A stretch of 5,014 nt of DNA from Candidatus Pelagibacterales bacterium (GCA_016882165.1 VHBV01000096.1:1-5014); one strand, 5' to 3'. Numbered from the stretch's first letter, positions 1 to 5,014 are shown. Translations and numbers: made by a program. Notes: generated by a model from the letters alone, not told the origin.

Positions 1-813
1 TCTGGAAGAGCTATGTTTTTTGCTCGTGCTGCACGTTTTTTTGCTTTTCTAAAATTTCCTATCGTAGTTATTGATCATGGTATAAATCCTCTTAAGTTTA
101 TTCGTGCAGATTACGTTTTGACTGTTAACTCGCACTTTAGCAGAGAACTTATTAAAGCTGGAAAGAATCCGAAAACAGCTTTAACAATTCCAAATATGAT
201 TGAAGTTCCAAGTGATTTTCAAAAACCAACTAAAACAGAATTTAGGAAACCTCTAAGAGTTGGTTCTTTGGGAAGACTATATAAGGAAAAGAACTTTGAT
301 AAAATGATCAAAGCAATAGCAATTTTAAAAGATCGTGGAATTGAATGTGAATATGTAATAGGGGGAGTTGGTCCGTTAGATGATTATCTTAATAATTTAG
401 CTAAGGATCTTAAAGTAGAAAACAATTTTAAAATTCTTGGTTGGACTTCTGATAAGAAGGTTTTTTTCGATTCAATAGATATTTTTGTTTTGCCATCAGC
501 TTATGAAACTTTTGGTATAGTTTTGTTGGAAGCAATGCTTTATAACACCCCAATTATAACTACTAACAGCTGGGGTCCTGATGAAGTTATAGATAACGAA
601 ATTGATGGTTTGAAAGTTTCTAAAGATAATGATGAGAAAACGCCTGAATTTCTTGCGGATGCGATTGAAAAGCTAGCTAAAGATCAAATTTTTGCAAGAA
701 GATTAGCTGATAAAGCTTACGAAAAGTTTTTTGAAAAATACTCATCTAAAAAAGTCATGAAACAGCTTGATAAAACAATTAAGATGATAATTGAAGAGGA
801 AAAAAAGCTTTAG
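1..813 (+). CDS. Glycosyltransferase, GT4 family (group 1), 5'-truncated by window edge
   Basis: The frame is open from base 1, so the 270 residues seen are the C-terminal part of a longer protein; GT4 enzymes usually have 350-400 residues. The ATG at 13 is probably internal. Counting from that Met, the end of the N-terminal Rossmann domain shows a 'DHG' at 21-23 and a 'VNSHFSRELI' stretch near 38-47. The C-terminal GT-B domain starts with the typical 'GSLGRLYKEKNFDKMIKA' at 84-101. The donor-binding E-x7-E motif is intact as E165 and E173 ('ETFGIVLLEAM'), preceded by 'DIFVLPS'. Retaining enzymes of this family transfer a sugar from a nucleotide-sugar, usually to LPS, exopolysaccharide or a glycolipid at the cytoplasmic membrane face. 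Donor and acceptor cannot be told from sequence alone. It converges with fabH, with 9 nt between the stop codons. Family membership is secure; the role in surface glycan synthesis is inference. Confidence 0.88.
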   Translation, partial: SGRAMFFARAARFFAFLKFPIVVIDHGINPLKFIRADYVLTVNSHFSRELIKAGKNPKTALTIPNMIEVPSDFQKPTKTEFRKPLRVGSLGRLYKEKNFDKMIKAIAILKDRGIECEYVIGGVGPLDDYLNNLAKDLKVENNFKILGWTSDKKVFFDSIDIFVLPSAYETFGIVLLEAMLYNTPIITTNSWGPDEVIDNEIDGLKVSKDNDEKTPEFLADAIEKLAKDQIFARRLADKAYEKFFEKYSSKKVMKQLDKTIKMIIEEEKKL

Positions 814-825
814 TAAGAAATACTA
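801..825 (-). terminator. Weak hairpin plus T-run at the fabH / glycosyltransferase convergent junction
   Basis: TAGTA (811-815) and TACTA (821-825) form a 5-bp stem with a 5-nt loop; the two arms contain the stop codons of the convergent genes. Read on the minus strand, the stem is followed after AAGC by seven T residues (complement of 800-806), which resembles an intrinsic terminator for the rpmF-plsX-fabH transcript. The stem is short and A/T-rich, so this is a tentative call. On the plus strand the stem is followed by CCATTTTAAAA, a poor T-tract. Confidence 0.3.
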
Positions 826-1785
826 CCATTTTAAAACTATAGATCCCCAAGTAAGTCCGCCTCCTAATGCTTCTAAAACAATAACGTCACCTTTCTTTAT
901 TCTATTGTTGGAATTTGCGTAGTCTAAGGCTAAGGGAATTGATGCGGCAGATGTATTAGCATGATCCTGAACTGTAATAATTACTTTTTCTTTGCTAAGA
1001 TTTAATCGATCAGAAACAGCGGAAAGAATTCTAGCATTTGCTTGGTGAGGAACAAGTAAATCTATGTCTTCAACTTTTAAGTTTGCTTTTTCTAAGGCAT
1101 TAATAACTGACTTAGACATTTTATCTACTGCGTGTTTGAATACTTCTTTTCCAGACATTAAAATCACTCCAGATTTTTGATTTAAAGCAACACCACCATC
1201 TGTTTTCAATATATCATTTAACGATCCATCTGAGTAGAGATTAAAAGATAATATTCCGCTATTTTCTTCATTTGTTGCTTGTAGAATTACGGCACCAGCT
1301 CCATCACCAAATAAAACGCAAGTGTTACGGTCTTTCCAATCAACTATTCGTGATAGAATATCAGCACCAATCACTAAAGCATTTTTTACTTGTCCAGATT
1401 TTATAAAGCAGTGCGCTGTAGATAGAGCATAAACAAATCCAGAACAAACAGCCTGGACGTCAAAGGAAAAGCCAGTTTTTATTCCAAGTTTTGATTGTAC
1501 AGTACTTGCGGTTGATGGAAAAGTAAGGTCAGGAGTCGTTGTTGCAACAATAATCATATCTATTTCCTCAGGTTTTAAACCTGATTTTTCAATGGCTTTT
1601 TGAGCTGCAATTGTAGCTATATCAGAAGTTAATTGGTTTTCAGAAGCTATATGTCTTTTATTTATACCTGTGCGCTCAACTATCCAGTCATTGCTTGTAT
1701 CAACAAGTTTTTCTAAGTCAGAGTTAGTTAAGAATTTTTCTGGTAGATATGATCCAGTGGCAATAATTTTGCTTTTTATAGTCAT
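823..1785 (-). CDS. fabH: Beta-ketoacyl-ACP synthase III (FabH)
   Basis: FabH starts each round of type II fatty-acid synthesis by condensing acetyl-CoA with malonyl-ACP to acetoacetyl-ACP in the cytoplasm. The 320 residues match the family length (E. coli 317). The thiolase-fold catalytic triad is complete: Cys114 in 'VQAVCSGFVYAL', His247 in 'PHQANARI' and Asn277 in 'HANTSAASIPLAL'. The CoA-binding 'DWIVERTGI' at 33-41 (W34, R38) and the C-terminal 'LEALGGGLTWGS' at 304-315 are also present. The ATG is chosen because 'KIIATGSYLPE' follows immediately, as expected for FabH, and because it lies one base after the plsX stop (TAG-T-ATG), pointing to translational coupling. It is the last gene of the rpmF-plsX-fabH operon. 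Many alphaproteobacteria carry ihfA directly downstream; here a convergent glycosyltransferase follows instead. Confidence 0.98.
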   Translation of the reverse strand: MTIKSKIIATGSYLPEKFLTNSDLEKLVDTSNDWIVERTGINKRHIASENQLTSDIATIAAQKAIEKSGLKPEEIDMIIVATTTPDLTFPSTASTVQSKLGIKTGFSFDVQAVCSGFVYALSTAHCFIKSGQVKNALVIGADILSRIVDWKDRNTCVLFGDGAGAVILQATNEENSGILSFNLYSDGSLNDILKTDGGVALNQKSGVILMSGKEVFKHAVDKMSKSVINALEKANLKVEDIDLLVPHQANARILSAVSDRLNLSKEKVIITVQDHANTSAASIPLALDYANSNNRIKKGDVIVLEALGGGLTWGSIVLKW

Positions 1786-1786
1786 A

Positions 1787-2836
1787 CTATATTATTTCTT
1801 GAGAAGGTTCTTCAAATGTTGCAGCTGAAACTCTAAGTTCTTCTGTAATTTGTTCATTGATTTTGTTTTCAACTAAGGAAATTGCAACTTTTATGGCATT
1901 GGAAAATCCTATTGCATCTGTGCTACCATGGCTTTTTACTACAACTCCATTAAGCCCAACTAACATTGCGCCATTATGAGCTCTTGGATCCATACTTTTT
2001 GTTGCTTTTTTAATTGATGATCCAGAAAGCAAGTAGCCAATTTTAGATAATATAGAGCTGCTAAAACCTTCTTTTAAAAGACTAGAAATAAGTTTCGAAG
2101 TTCCTTCAATTGCTTTTAGAGTTATATTTCCTGAGAATCCATCAGTTACGACCACATCAACAGTTCCTTTGGTTATATCATCACCTTCAACATATCCATA
2201 AAAATAATCTTTTAAGTCGCTTTCTTTTATCATCAGTGATGCAGCTCTAACGGTATCGCTACCTTTTAAATCTTCTGATCCAACATTTAAGATACCAATA
2301 GATGGCTTGTCAATTTTTAGAACTACTTTTGCAAATGCGTGACCCATAACAGCAAACTGAAACAGTACATCAGAATTGCATTCTACATTTGCACCCATGT
2401 CAAGCAATACTGTCGCTTTCTTTTTTTGGTTTGGTATTGAAGTAACGATTGCTGGTCTATCAATTGATGGGAGAGGGCGTAACACTATTTTTGCAATAGC
2501 CATTAAAGCGCCCGTATTTCCTGCAGAAACCACAACGTCAGCTTCGCCATCTTTGACGGCATTTATGGCAAGTCTCATACTAGATTTTGTACCTTTTCTT
2601 AGCGCAATTGATGGTTTTTCATCTGCGGATACAAATTCGTCAGTATGTATAAGTGTAAATCTACCTTTTAAATTTTTGCAGTTTTGCAAATAAGGGTTTA
2701 TCTTTTCAGAATCGCCAAATAGAAGAAAATGGGTATTAGAGTTAAGAGAGGCTGTTATGTCAGCCCCTTCTATAACTATTCTAGGAGAGTGATCTCCTCC
2801 CATGCAGTCTAGTGCTATTGTGTATTTTTTAGACAC
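1787..2836 (-). CDS. plsX: Phosphate acyltransferase PlsX
   Basis: PlsX converts acyl-ACP and phosphate to acyl-phosphate, the acyl donor for PlsY in phospholipid synthesis; it acts peripherally at the inner membrane. The 349 residues are normal for the family. Visible conserved blocks are 'ALDCMGGDHSPRIVIEGA' (8-25), 'PSIALRKGTKSSMRLAI' (75-91), 'SAGNTGALMA' (104-113), 'LLDMGAN' (144-150), 'GILNVGSEDLKGSD' (181-194), 'DVVVTDGFSGNITLKAIEG' (227-245) and 'DPRAHNGAMLVGLNGVVVKS' (283-302). The start codon is GTG, supported by the N-terminal family motif and by a clear Shine-Dalgarno AAGGTGA with 9 nt spacing (complement of 2846-2852). It lies 24 nt downstream of rpmF and one base upstream of fabH, the usual order linking ribosomal protein, phospholipid and fatty-acid synthesis. 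The C-terminal tail of about 20 residues is acidic and family-variable. Confidence 0.98.
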   Translation of the reverse strand: MSKKYTIALDCMGGDHSPRIVIEGADITASLNSNTHFLLFGDSEKINPYLQNCKNLKGRFTLIHTDEFVSADEKPSIALRKGTKSSMRLAINAVKDGEADVVVSAGNTGALMAIAKIVLRPLPSIDRPAIVTSIPNQKKKATVLLDMGANVECNSDVLFQFAVMGHAFAKVVLKIDKPSIGILNVGSEDLKGSDTVRAASLMIKESDLKDYFYGYVEGDDITKGTVDVVVTDGFSGNITLKAIEGTSKLISSLLKEGFSSSILSKIGYLLSGSSIKKATKSMDPRAHNGAMLVGLNGVVVKSHGSTDAIGFSNAIKVAISLVENKINEQITEELRVSAATFEEPSQEII

Positions 2837-2845
2837 TGTAAAAAG

Positions 2846-2852
2846 TCACCTT
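2846..2852 (-). promoter_or_regulatory. Shine-Dalgarno of plsX (decides the GTG start)
   Basis: On the minus strand AAGGTGA lies in the 24-nt rpmF-plsX gap and ends 9 nt before the GTG at 2836-2834. It is the only strong ribosome binding site I could see in the window; the other genes have weak or no recognisable sites. It supports GTG rather than a later start for plsX. Confidence 0.75.
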
Positions 2853-2860
2853 ATTTGATT

Positions 2861-3067
2861 TTATTCTGCAGAAGTGTCTTTTTTCTTCTTTTTTTCTATA
2901 ACAAGTTTTCCGTTATAGTAGCCATCAAGAGAAATATGATGAGGAAGTTTAAATTCACCTGTAGTTTTGTCGGTAACCACGTTTGCAATATCCATTGCGT
3001 AAGATCCGTTGCTACCTCTTCTCATGTTACGTCTTGATTTAGTTTTCTTTCTTTTAGGAACTGCCAT
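2861..3067 (-). CDS. rpmF: 50S ribosomal protein L32
   Basis: L32 is a small protein of the large ribosomal subunit. The 68-residue product starts with the diagnostic 'MAVPKRKKTKSRRNMRR' and contains 'GEFKLPHHISLDGYYNGK' in its second half, matching the alphaproteobacterial form of L32, which lacks the zinc-binding cysteines found in some other bacteria (no Cys is present). It is somewhat longer than the E. coli protein (57 residues), because of a lysine-rich C-terminal tail 'VIEKKKKKDTSAE'. It is the first gene of the minus-strand operon with plsX and fabH; 24 nt separate it from plsX. No good Shine-Dalgarno precedes the ATG; the upstream bases are AAGTAATCTGTC. The start is fixed by the universally conserved N-terminus. 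Confidence 0.97.
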   Translation of the reverse strand: MAVPKRKKTKSRRNMRRGSNGSYAMDIANVVTDKTTGEFKLPHHISLDGYYNGKLVIEKKKKKDTSAE

Positions 3068-3236
3068 GACAGATTACTTAAGTTAAAAGTTATTATTTTT
3101 TATAATGAGATTTATTGCTTTTGATGGTTAAGATAAGTGAAATTCTTAGAGCATCTTCAAAAACTGCTCTTGAATATAGATAACAGTTTCATAAAATCAA
3201 CGTAAATTTATTAGTTAAGTATATTGAATTTCAAAA
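3068..3236. promoter_or_regulatory. Divergent intergenic region between rpmF and bamE
   Basis: These 169 nt separate two divergent genes and must hold the promoters of both. On the plus strand there is a perfect TATAAT at 3101-3106 with a poor -35 (TTAAGT, 3078-3083) at 17-bp spacing; if used, bamE would have a leader of roughly 120 nt containing the hairpin at 3148-3170. A second plus-strand -10-like TATATT at 3220-3225 would give an almost leaderless bamE mRNA. I could not find a convincing -35/-10 pair for rpmF; TATAAA on the minus strand (complement of 3099-3104) is a candidate -10 without a matching -35. No tRNA or open frame is apparent. Confidence 0.4.
3148..3170. repeat. Inverted repeat AGAGCA-N11-TGCTCT in the rpmF-bamE intergenic region
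   Basis: AGAGCA (3148-3153) and TGCTCT (3165-3170) are exact complements separated by 11 nt. Three further pairs (TTC 3143-3145 with GAA 3172-3174) can extend the stem past a small bulge. It could be an operator or an RNA stem-loop in the bamE leader. No T-run follows it, so it does not look like a terminator. It is short enough to occur by chance. Confidence 0.4.
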
Positions 3237-3668
3237 ATGAAAAAGTTTTTTTGTAGTATTTTTATTATTATGAGTCTTACTTCCTGCATAAACAACTATG
3301 AGAAAAGAGGTTATGCTTTTGAACTGGCTGATGATCACTTGTTGCAAGAAGGTGTAACTAGTAAAGAAAACGTTATAAAAATAATGGGATCTCCTACAAT
3401 TATTTCTGATTTATCTTCTGATGAAAGTTGGATTTATTATTCAGAGGAAGTAAAAAAAGTTTTATTCTTTTTGCCAAAAGTTGTTGAAAGAAAAGTTTTG
3501 GTGATAAAATTTGACGATTTAGACTCTATTAGAACTATAGAAAAATTTGACTTATCTAATGGAGAATCAAAAATGAAATTTGTAGAACAATATACTGAAG
3601 TAAAAAGTCATAATGTGGGATTCTTTAAATCACTATTTAGTAATATTGGACAAATTAAGCCTCAATAA
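3237..3668 (+). CDS. bamE: Outer membrane protein assembly factor BamE (SmpA/OmlA lipoprotein)
   Basis: BamE is a small outer-membrane lipoprotein of the BAM complex that helps fold and insert beta-barrel proteins. The 143-residue product has a lipoprotein signal peptide: 'MKK', a hydrophobic stretch at 4-14 and the lipobox 'LTSC' with Cys17 as the lipidated residue. The mature part shows the SmpA/OmlA pattern 'GVTSKENVIKIMGSPT' (39-54), a Trp-aromatic segment 'ESWIYYSEE' (63-71), 'FLPKVVERKVLVIKFDD' (78-94) and the C-terminal 'FFKSLFSNIGQI' (129-140) that I associate with alphaproteobacterial OmlA. The ATG is set by the signal peptide; no good Shine-Dalgarno is seen. It is divergent from the rpmF operon and 4 nt upstream of a small gene, probably in one transcript. 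I am confident of the family; the symbol follows current usage. Confidence 0.9.
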   Translation: MKKFFCSIFIIMSLTSCINNYEKRGYAFELADDHLLQEGVTSKENVIKIMGSPTIISDLSSDESWIYYSEEVKKVLFFLPKVVERKVLVIKFDDLDSIRTIEKFDLSNGESKMKFVEQYTEVKSHNVGFFKSLFSNIGQIKPQ

Positions 3669-3672
3669 TCTT

Positions 3673-3999
3673 ATGATTTTTGGTTCAAAGTTTTTTATAC
3701 TTAGTTTTTTGATTCTTTTGCTTTGTTGTGAGAATAAAAAAGTGATGATAAATACTGAAATCTTTTGTCCAGATGGTTCGAGATTGCTGATTAAAAATGT
3801 TAGAGCAAAAGATTTAGAACATGCAGCTCAAGAAGCCTATAAAATTAAAAAAGAATTTGGTACCTCAGAAACAAATACAGTGTTTCGTTTGACGGATGGA
3901 AGAACTCTAAGTATTGCAAGAATTCCTCCAGAAAAGATGGTTGCTTGTGCTTTTCAAGAAAGTTATTACGGATTTGCTGAAAAAAGTTACATACGTTAA
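3673..3999 (+). CDS. Small lipoprotein-like or secreted protein of unknown function
   Basis: I do not recognise this 108-residue protein. The ATG at 3673 lies 4 nt after the bamE stop and begins a plausible export signal: 'MIFGSK', then a hydrophobic core (F7 to L17) ending in 'LLLCCENKK'. Cys18 or Cys19 could be lipidated, but the residue before either cysteine is Leu or Cys, not the usual Ala/Gly/Ser, so the lipobox is atypical; a cleaved or membrane-anchored form is possible. The remaining 85 or so residues are soluble and compact: 'EIFCPDGSRLLIKNVRA' (29-45), a likely helix 'KDLEHAAQEAYKIKKEF' (46-62), 'TVFRLTDGRTLSIARIPPEK' (69-88) and 'VACAFQES' (90-97). Cys32 and Cys92 might pair in the periplasm. 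An in-frame upstream ATG at 3613 would overlap bamE by 56 nt and bury the signal, so I reject it. Tight spacing suggests cotranscription with bamE and an envelope role, by inference only. Confidence 0.65.
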   Translation: MIFGSKFFILSFLILLLCCENKKVMINTEIFCPDGSRLLIKNVRAKDLEHAAQEAYKIKKEFGTSETNTVFRLTDGRTLSIARIPPEKMVACAFQESYYGFAEKSYIR

Positions 4000-4005
4000 C
4001 TTTTT
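3981..4005. terminator. Putative bidirectional terminator between the small gene and lpxC
   Basis: AAAAAGTTA (3981-3989) and TAACTTTTT (3997-4005) are exact 9-bp complements around a 7-nt loop. The hairpin overlaps the TAA stop (3997-3999) of the plus-strand gene and starts 7 nt after the lpxC stop on the minus strand. A-tracts on one side and T-tracts on the other make it symmetrical, as expected for a terminator serving two convergent genes. The stem is A/T-rich with one G-C pair, so its strength is doubtful. Confidence 0.45.
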
Positions 4006-4011
4006 ATTTAA

Positions 4012-4875
4012 TTATATCATTCTCCAAGCTGTTTCATCTTCTAAAAGTTTGTGCAAAATTTTATTATTTATTCCGTGTCCTGGTTTAGAAGCTTTAAAAT
4101 GACCGATAATAAAATGTCCTGCTAAGTAAATGTCTCCAATGAAATCAAGAGTTTTATGTCTCACAAACTCGTTTTCATAACGTAAACCTTCTTTATTTAC
4201 TATACCGTTTTCATCAACTAAAATTGCGTTGTCAAGTGAACCGCCTTTTGCAAGCCCAATTTTATGTAAATAGTCAATTTCATGCTTAAATCCAAAAGTT
4301 CTGGCGCGACAAAGATCGTTTTTGAAAGAAGCAAAAGTTGAAGCATAATCAAAACTTTGTTGATTTATGTGTTTGTGATTAAAATCTATATGAAGGTCGA
4401 TTGCAAATTCTTTACTTGGAGAAACTTCGATCATTTTACCATTGTCTTCTTCTATTTTGATGGTTTTTATAACTTCTATAACTTTTCTTGGTTTTTCTTG
4501 TATATTTATTCCTGCGCATTCAATTAAAAAAACGAAAGGTTCAGAGCTACCGTCCATAATTGGAATTTCTGGACCATTTATTTCTACTATTAAGTTATCA
4601 ATTCCGCATCCCCAAATTGCAGCCATTAAGTGTTCTACTGTTGATACTGTGGCGCCAAACTCATTTGATATTGTTGTTCCCAAGTTTGTTGTTGTAACAT
4701 TTTTATAATTAGCTTTTATGACATTTTTTCCTTCTTCAAGATCAATTCTTTTGAATGTTATTCCGCTATCACAGCTTGCAGGTAAAAGATTTATGATTGC
4801 TTCTTTGCCAGAATGAACTCCTATTCCGCTGCAGCTTGTTTTGCTATTTATAGTTCTTTGAGATGATGAAATCAT
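4012..4875 (-). CDS. lpxC: UDP-3-O-acyl-N-acetylglucosamine deacetylase (LpxC)
   Basis: LpxC is the zinc-dependent cytoplasmic enzyme that removes the N-acetyl group from UDP-3-O-acyl-GlcNAc, the committed step of lipid A synthesis. The 287 residues are close to the usual length of about 305. The N-terminus 'SQRTINSKTSCSGIGVHSG' (5-23) is typical. The zinc ligands and catalytic residues are all present: Glu81 and His82 in 'STVEHLMAA', His240 and Asp244 in 'RHKTLDFIGD', and His267 in 'KPGHGINNKIL'. 'PEIPIMDGSSEPF' (102-114) and 'CRARTFGF' (189-196) are further family blocks. The protein ends at 'AWRMI', without the short C-terminal extension of some homologues. The ATG fits the conserved start, but no Shine-Dalgarno is visible in the A/T-rich leader. 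An intact lpxC implies the organism makes lipid A. It faces its own promoter to the right and converges with the small gene to the left. Confidence 0.98.
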   Translation of the reverse strand: MISSSQRTINSKTSCSGIGVHSGKEAIINLLPASCDSGITFKRIDLEEGKNVIKANYKNVTTTNLGTTISNEFGATVSTVEHLMAAIWGCGIDNLIVEINGPEIPIMDGSSEPFVFLIECAGINIQEKPRKVIEVIKTIKIEEDNGKMIEVSPSKEFAIDLHIDFNHKHINQQSFDYASTFASFKNDLCRARTFGFKHEIDYLHKIGLAKGGSLDNAILVDENGIVNKEGLRYENEFVRHKTLDFIGDIYLAGHFIIGHFKASKPGHGINNKILHKLLEDETAWRMI

Positions 4876-4914
4876 TTTTATTTTTAGAAAAATTAAGAAA
4901 AAATTAATTTGCTA

Positions 4915-4943
4915 ATAGTAATAGTTTCTGGCTTAGATTTCAA
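4915..4943 (-). promoter_or_regulatory. Sigma70-type promoter of lpxC
   Basis: On the minus strand TTGAAA (complement of 4938-4943; 5 of 6 to TTGACA) is followed after exactly 17 nt by TACTAT (complement of 4915-4920; 4 of 6 to TATAAT). Transcription would start near 4908, giving a leader of about 33 nt before the ATG at 4875. It is the best-looking promoter in the window, but this is consensus matching only. Confidence 0.55.
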
Positions 4944-4951
4944 AGGTATTT

Positions 4952-4958
4952 TTGTTAC
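4952..4958 (+). repeat. Isolated TTGTTAC heptamer near the lpxC promoter
   Basis: TTGTTAC here is an additional copy of the heptamer that occurs three more times in the palindrome at 4974-5007 (4974-4980 and 4984-4990 direct, 5001-5007 inverted). It lies 8 nt upstream of the proposed lpxC -35. The repeated word could be a protein half-site. Confidence 0.4.
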
Positions 4959-4973
4959 GAAAGATTGCAGAAT

Positions 4974-5007
4974 TTGTTACTAATTGTTACGTAAAAATTA
5001 GTAACAA
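4974..5007. repeat. Near-perfect 34-bp palindrome upstream of lpxC
   Basis: The 12-nt arms TTGTTACTAATT (4974-4985) and AATTAGTAACAA (4996-5007) are exact inverted repeats. The 10 nt between them are also symmetrical about the same centre (TTACGTAA at 4987-4994), so only the pair G4986/A4995 breaks a 34-bp palindrome. On the plus strand it is followed by GTTTTTT, which resembles an intrinsic terminator, yet the nearest plus-strand gene ends about 975 nt upstream; on the minus strand no T-run follows. A dimeric regulator site or a terminator of something outside the window are both possible. Confidence 0.6.
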
Positions 5008-5014
5008 GTTTTTT

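Noticed and set aside
2376..2693. Plus-strand 105-codon open frame inside plsX
   Set aside because: It lies wholly antisense to well-conserved plsX blocks, its translation has no recognisable domain, and no ribosome binding site precedes it.
2855..3037. Plus-strand 60-codon open frame antisense to rpmF
   Set aside because: rpmF on the minus strand is unmistakable here; the opposite frame reads as a low-complexity hydrophobic peptide caused by the lysine and arginine codons of L32.
3613..3672. Upstream ATG extending the small gene by 20 codons
   Set aside because: It would overlap the conserved bamE C-terminus by 56 nt and place a polar stretch before the hydrophobic signal; the ATG at 3673, 4 nt after the bamE stop, fits better.
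3914..4102. Plus-strand 62-codon open frame overlapping the small gene and the end of lpxC
   Set aside because: It overlaps the end of one gene and the antisense of another, across a likely terminator hairpin, with no recognisable product.
4442..4708. Plus-strand 88-codon open frame inside lpxC
   Set aside because: Antisense to conserved LpxC motifs including the zinc-binding 'EHLMAA' block, with no independent coding evidence.
4974..5014. Reading the palindrome simply as the terminator of a minus-strand gene entering from the right
   Set aside because: On the minus strand the hairpin is followed by ATTCTGC and no T-run; the T-run lies on the plus-strand side only, so this simple reading is not supported.
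1..5014. A new defence, CRISPR or mobile system
   Set aside because: All genes but one are recognisable envelope or ribosomal housekeeping genes. I saw no transposase, recombinase, nuclease, toxin-antitoxin pair, array of spaced repeats or terminal inverted repeats.

Overview
This window looks like a piece of chromosome from an AT-rich alphaproteobacterium with a diderm (Gram-negative) envelope, possibly of the reduced, host-associated kind (Rickettsiales- or Holosporales-like). The evidence is a cysteine-free L32 with a PHHI motif, a BamE lipoprotein with the C-terminal 'LF.NIG' ending I associate with alphaproteobacterial OmlA, the rpmF-plsX-fabH order, and A/T-heavy codons throughout. I cannot name the genus from sequence alone. 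No mobile element, CRISPR array, tRNA or rRNA is visible.

Layout, left to right. Positions 1-813 (+) hold the C-terminal part of a GT4-family glycosyltransferase cut by the window edge. Positions 3067 down to 823 (-) hold a compact operon, rpmF (ribosomal protein L32) - plsX (phosphate acyltransferase) - fabH (ketoacyl-ACP synthase III), with gaps of 24 nt and 1 nt. It converges on the glycosyltransferase with 9 nt between the stop codons. Positions 3068-3236 form a divergent intergenic region. Positions 3237-3668 (+) hold bamE, followed 4 nt later by a small lipoprotein-like gene of unknown function (3673-3999). Positions 4875 down to 4012 (-) hold lpxC, convergent with the small gene across an AT-rich hairpin. 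Positions 4876-5014 are the lpxC upstream region, with a good sigma70-type promoter and a striking palindrome and repeat cluster at the window's right end.

Functionally almost everything concerns building the cell envelope. PlsX and FabH supply acyl-phosphate and the first step of fatty-acid elongation. LpxC commits acylated UDP-GlcNAc to lipid A. BamE helps insert outer-membrane proteins. The glycosyltransferase probably adds sugars to a surface glycan or LPS. L32 links the fatty-acid operon to ribosome production, as in many bacteria.

This is mainly ordinary housekeeping sequence. I found no convincing undescribed multi-gene system. The items most worth a second look are the near-perfect 34-bp palindrome with TTGTTAC repeats upstream of lpxC and the unrecognised small gene after bamE.
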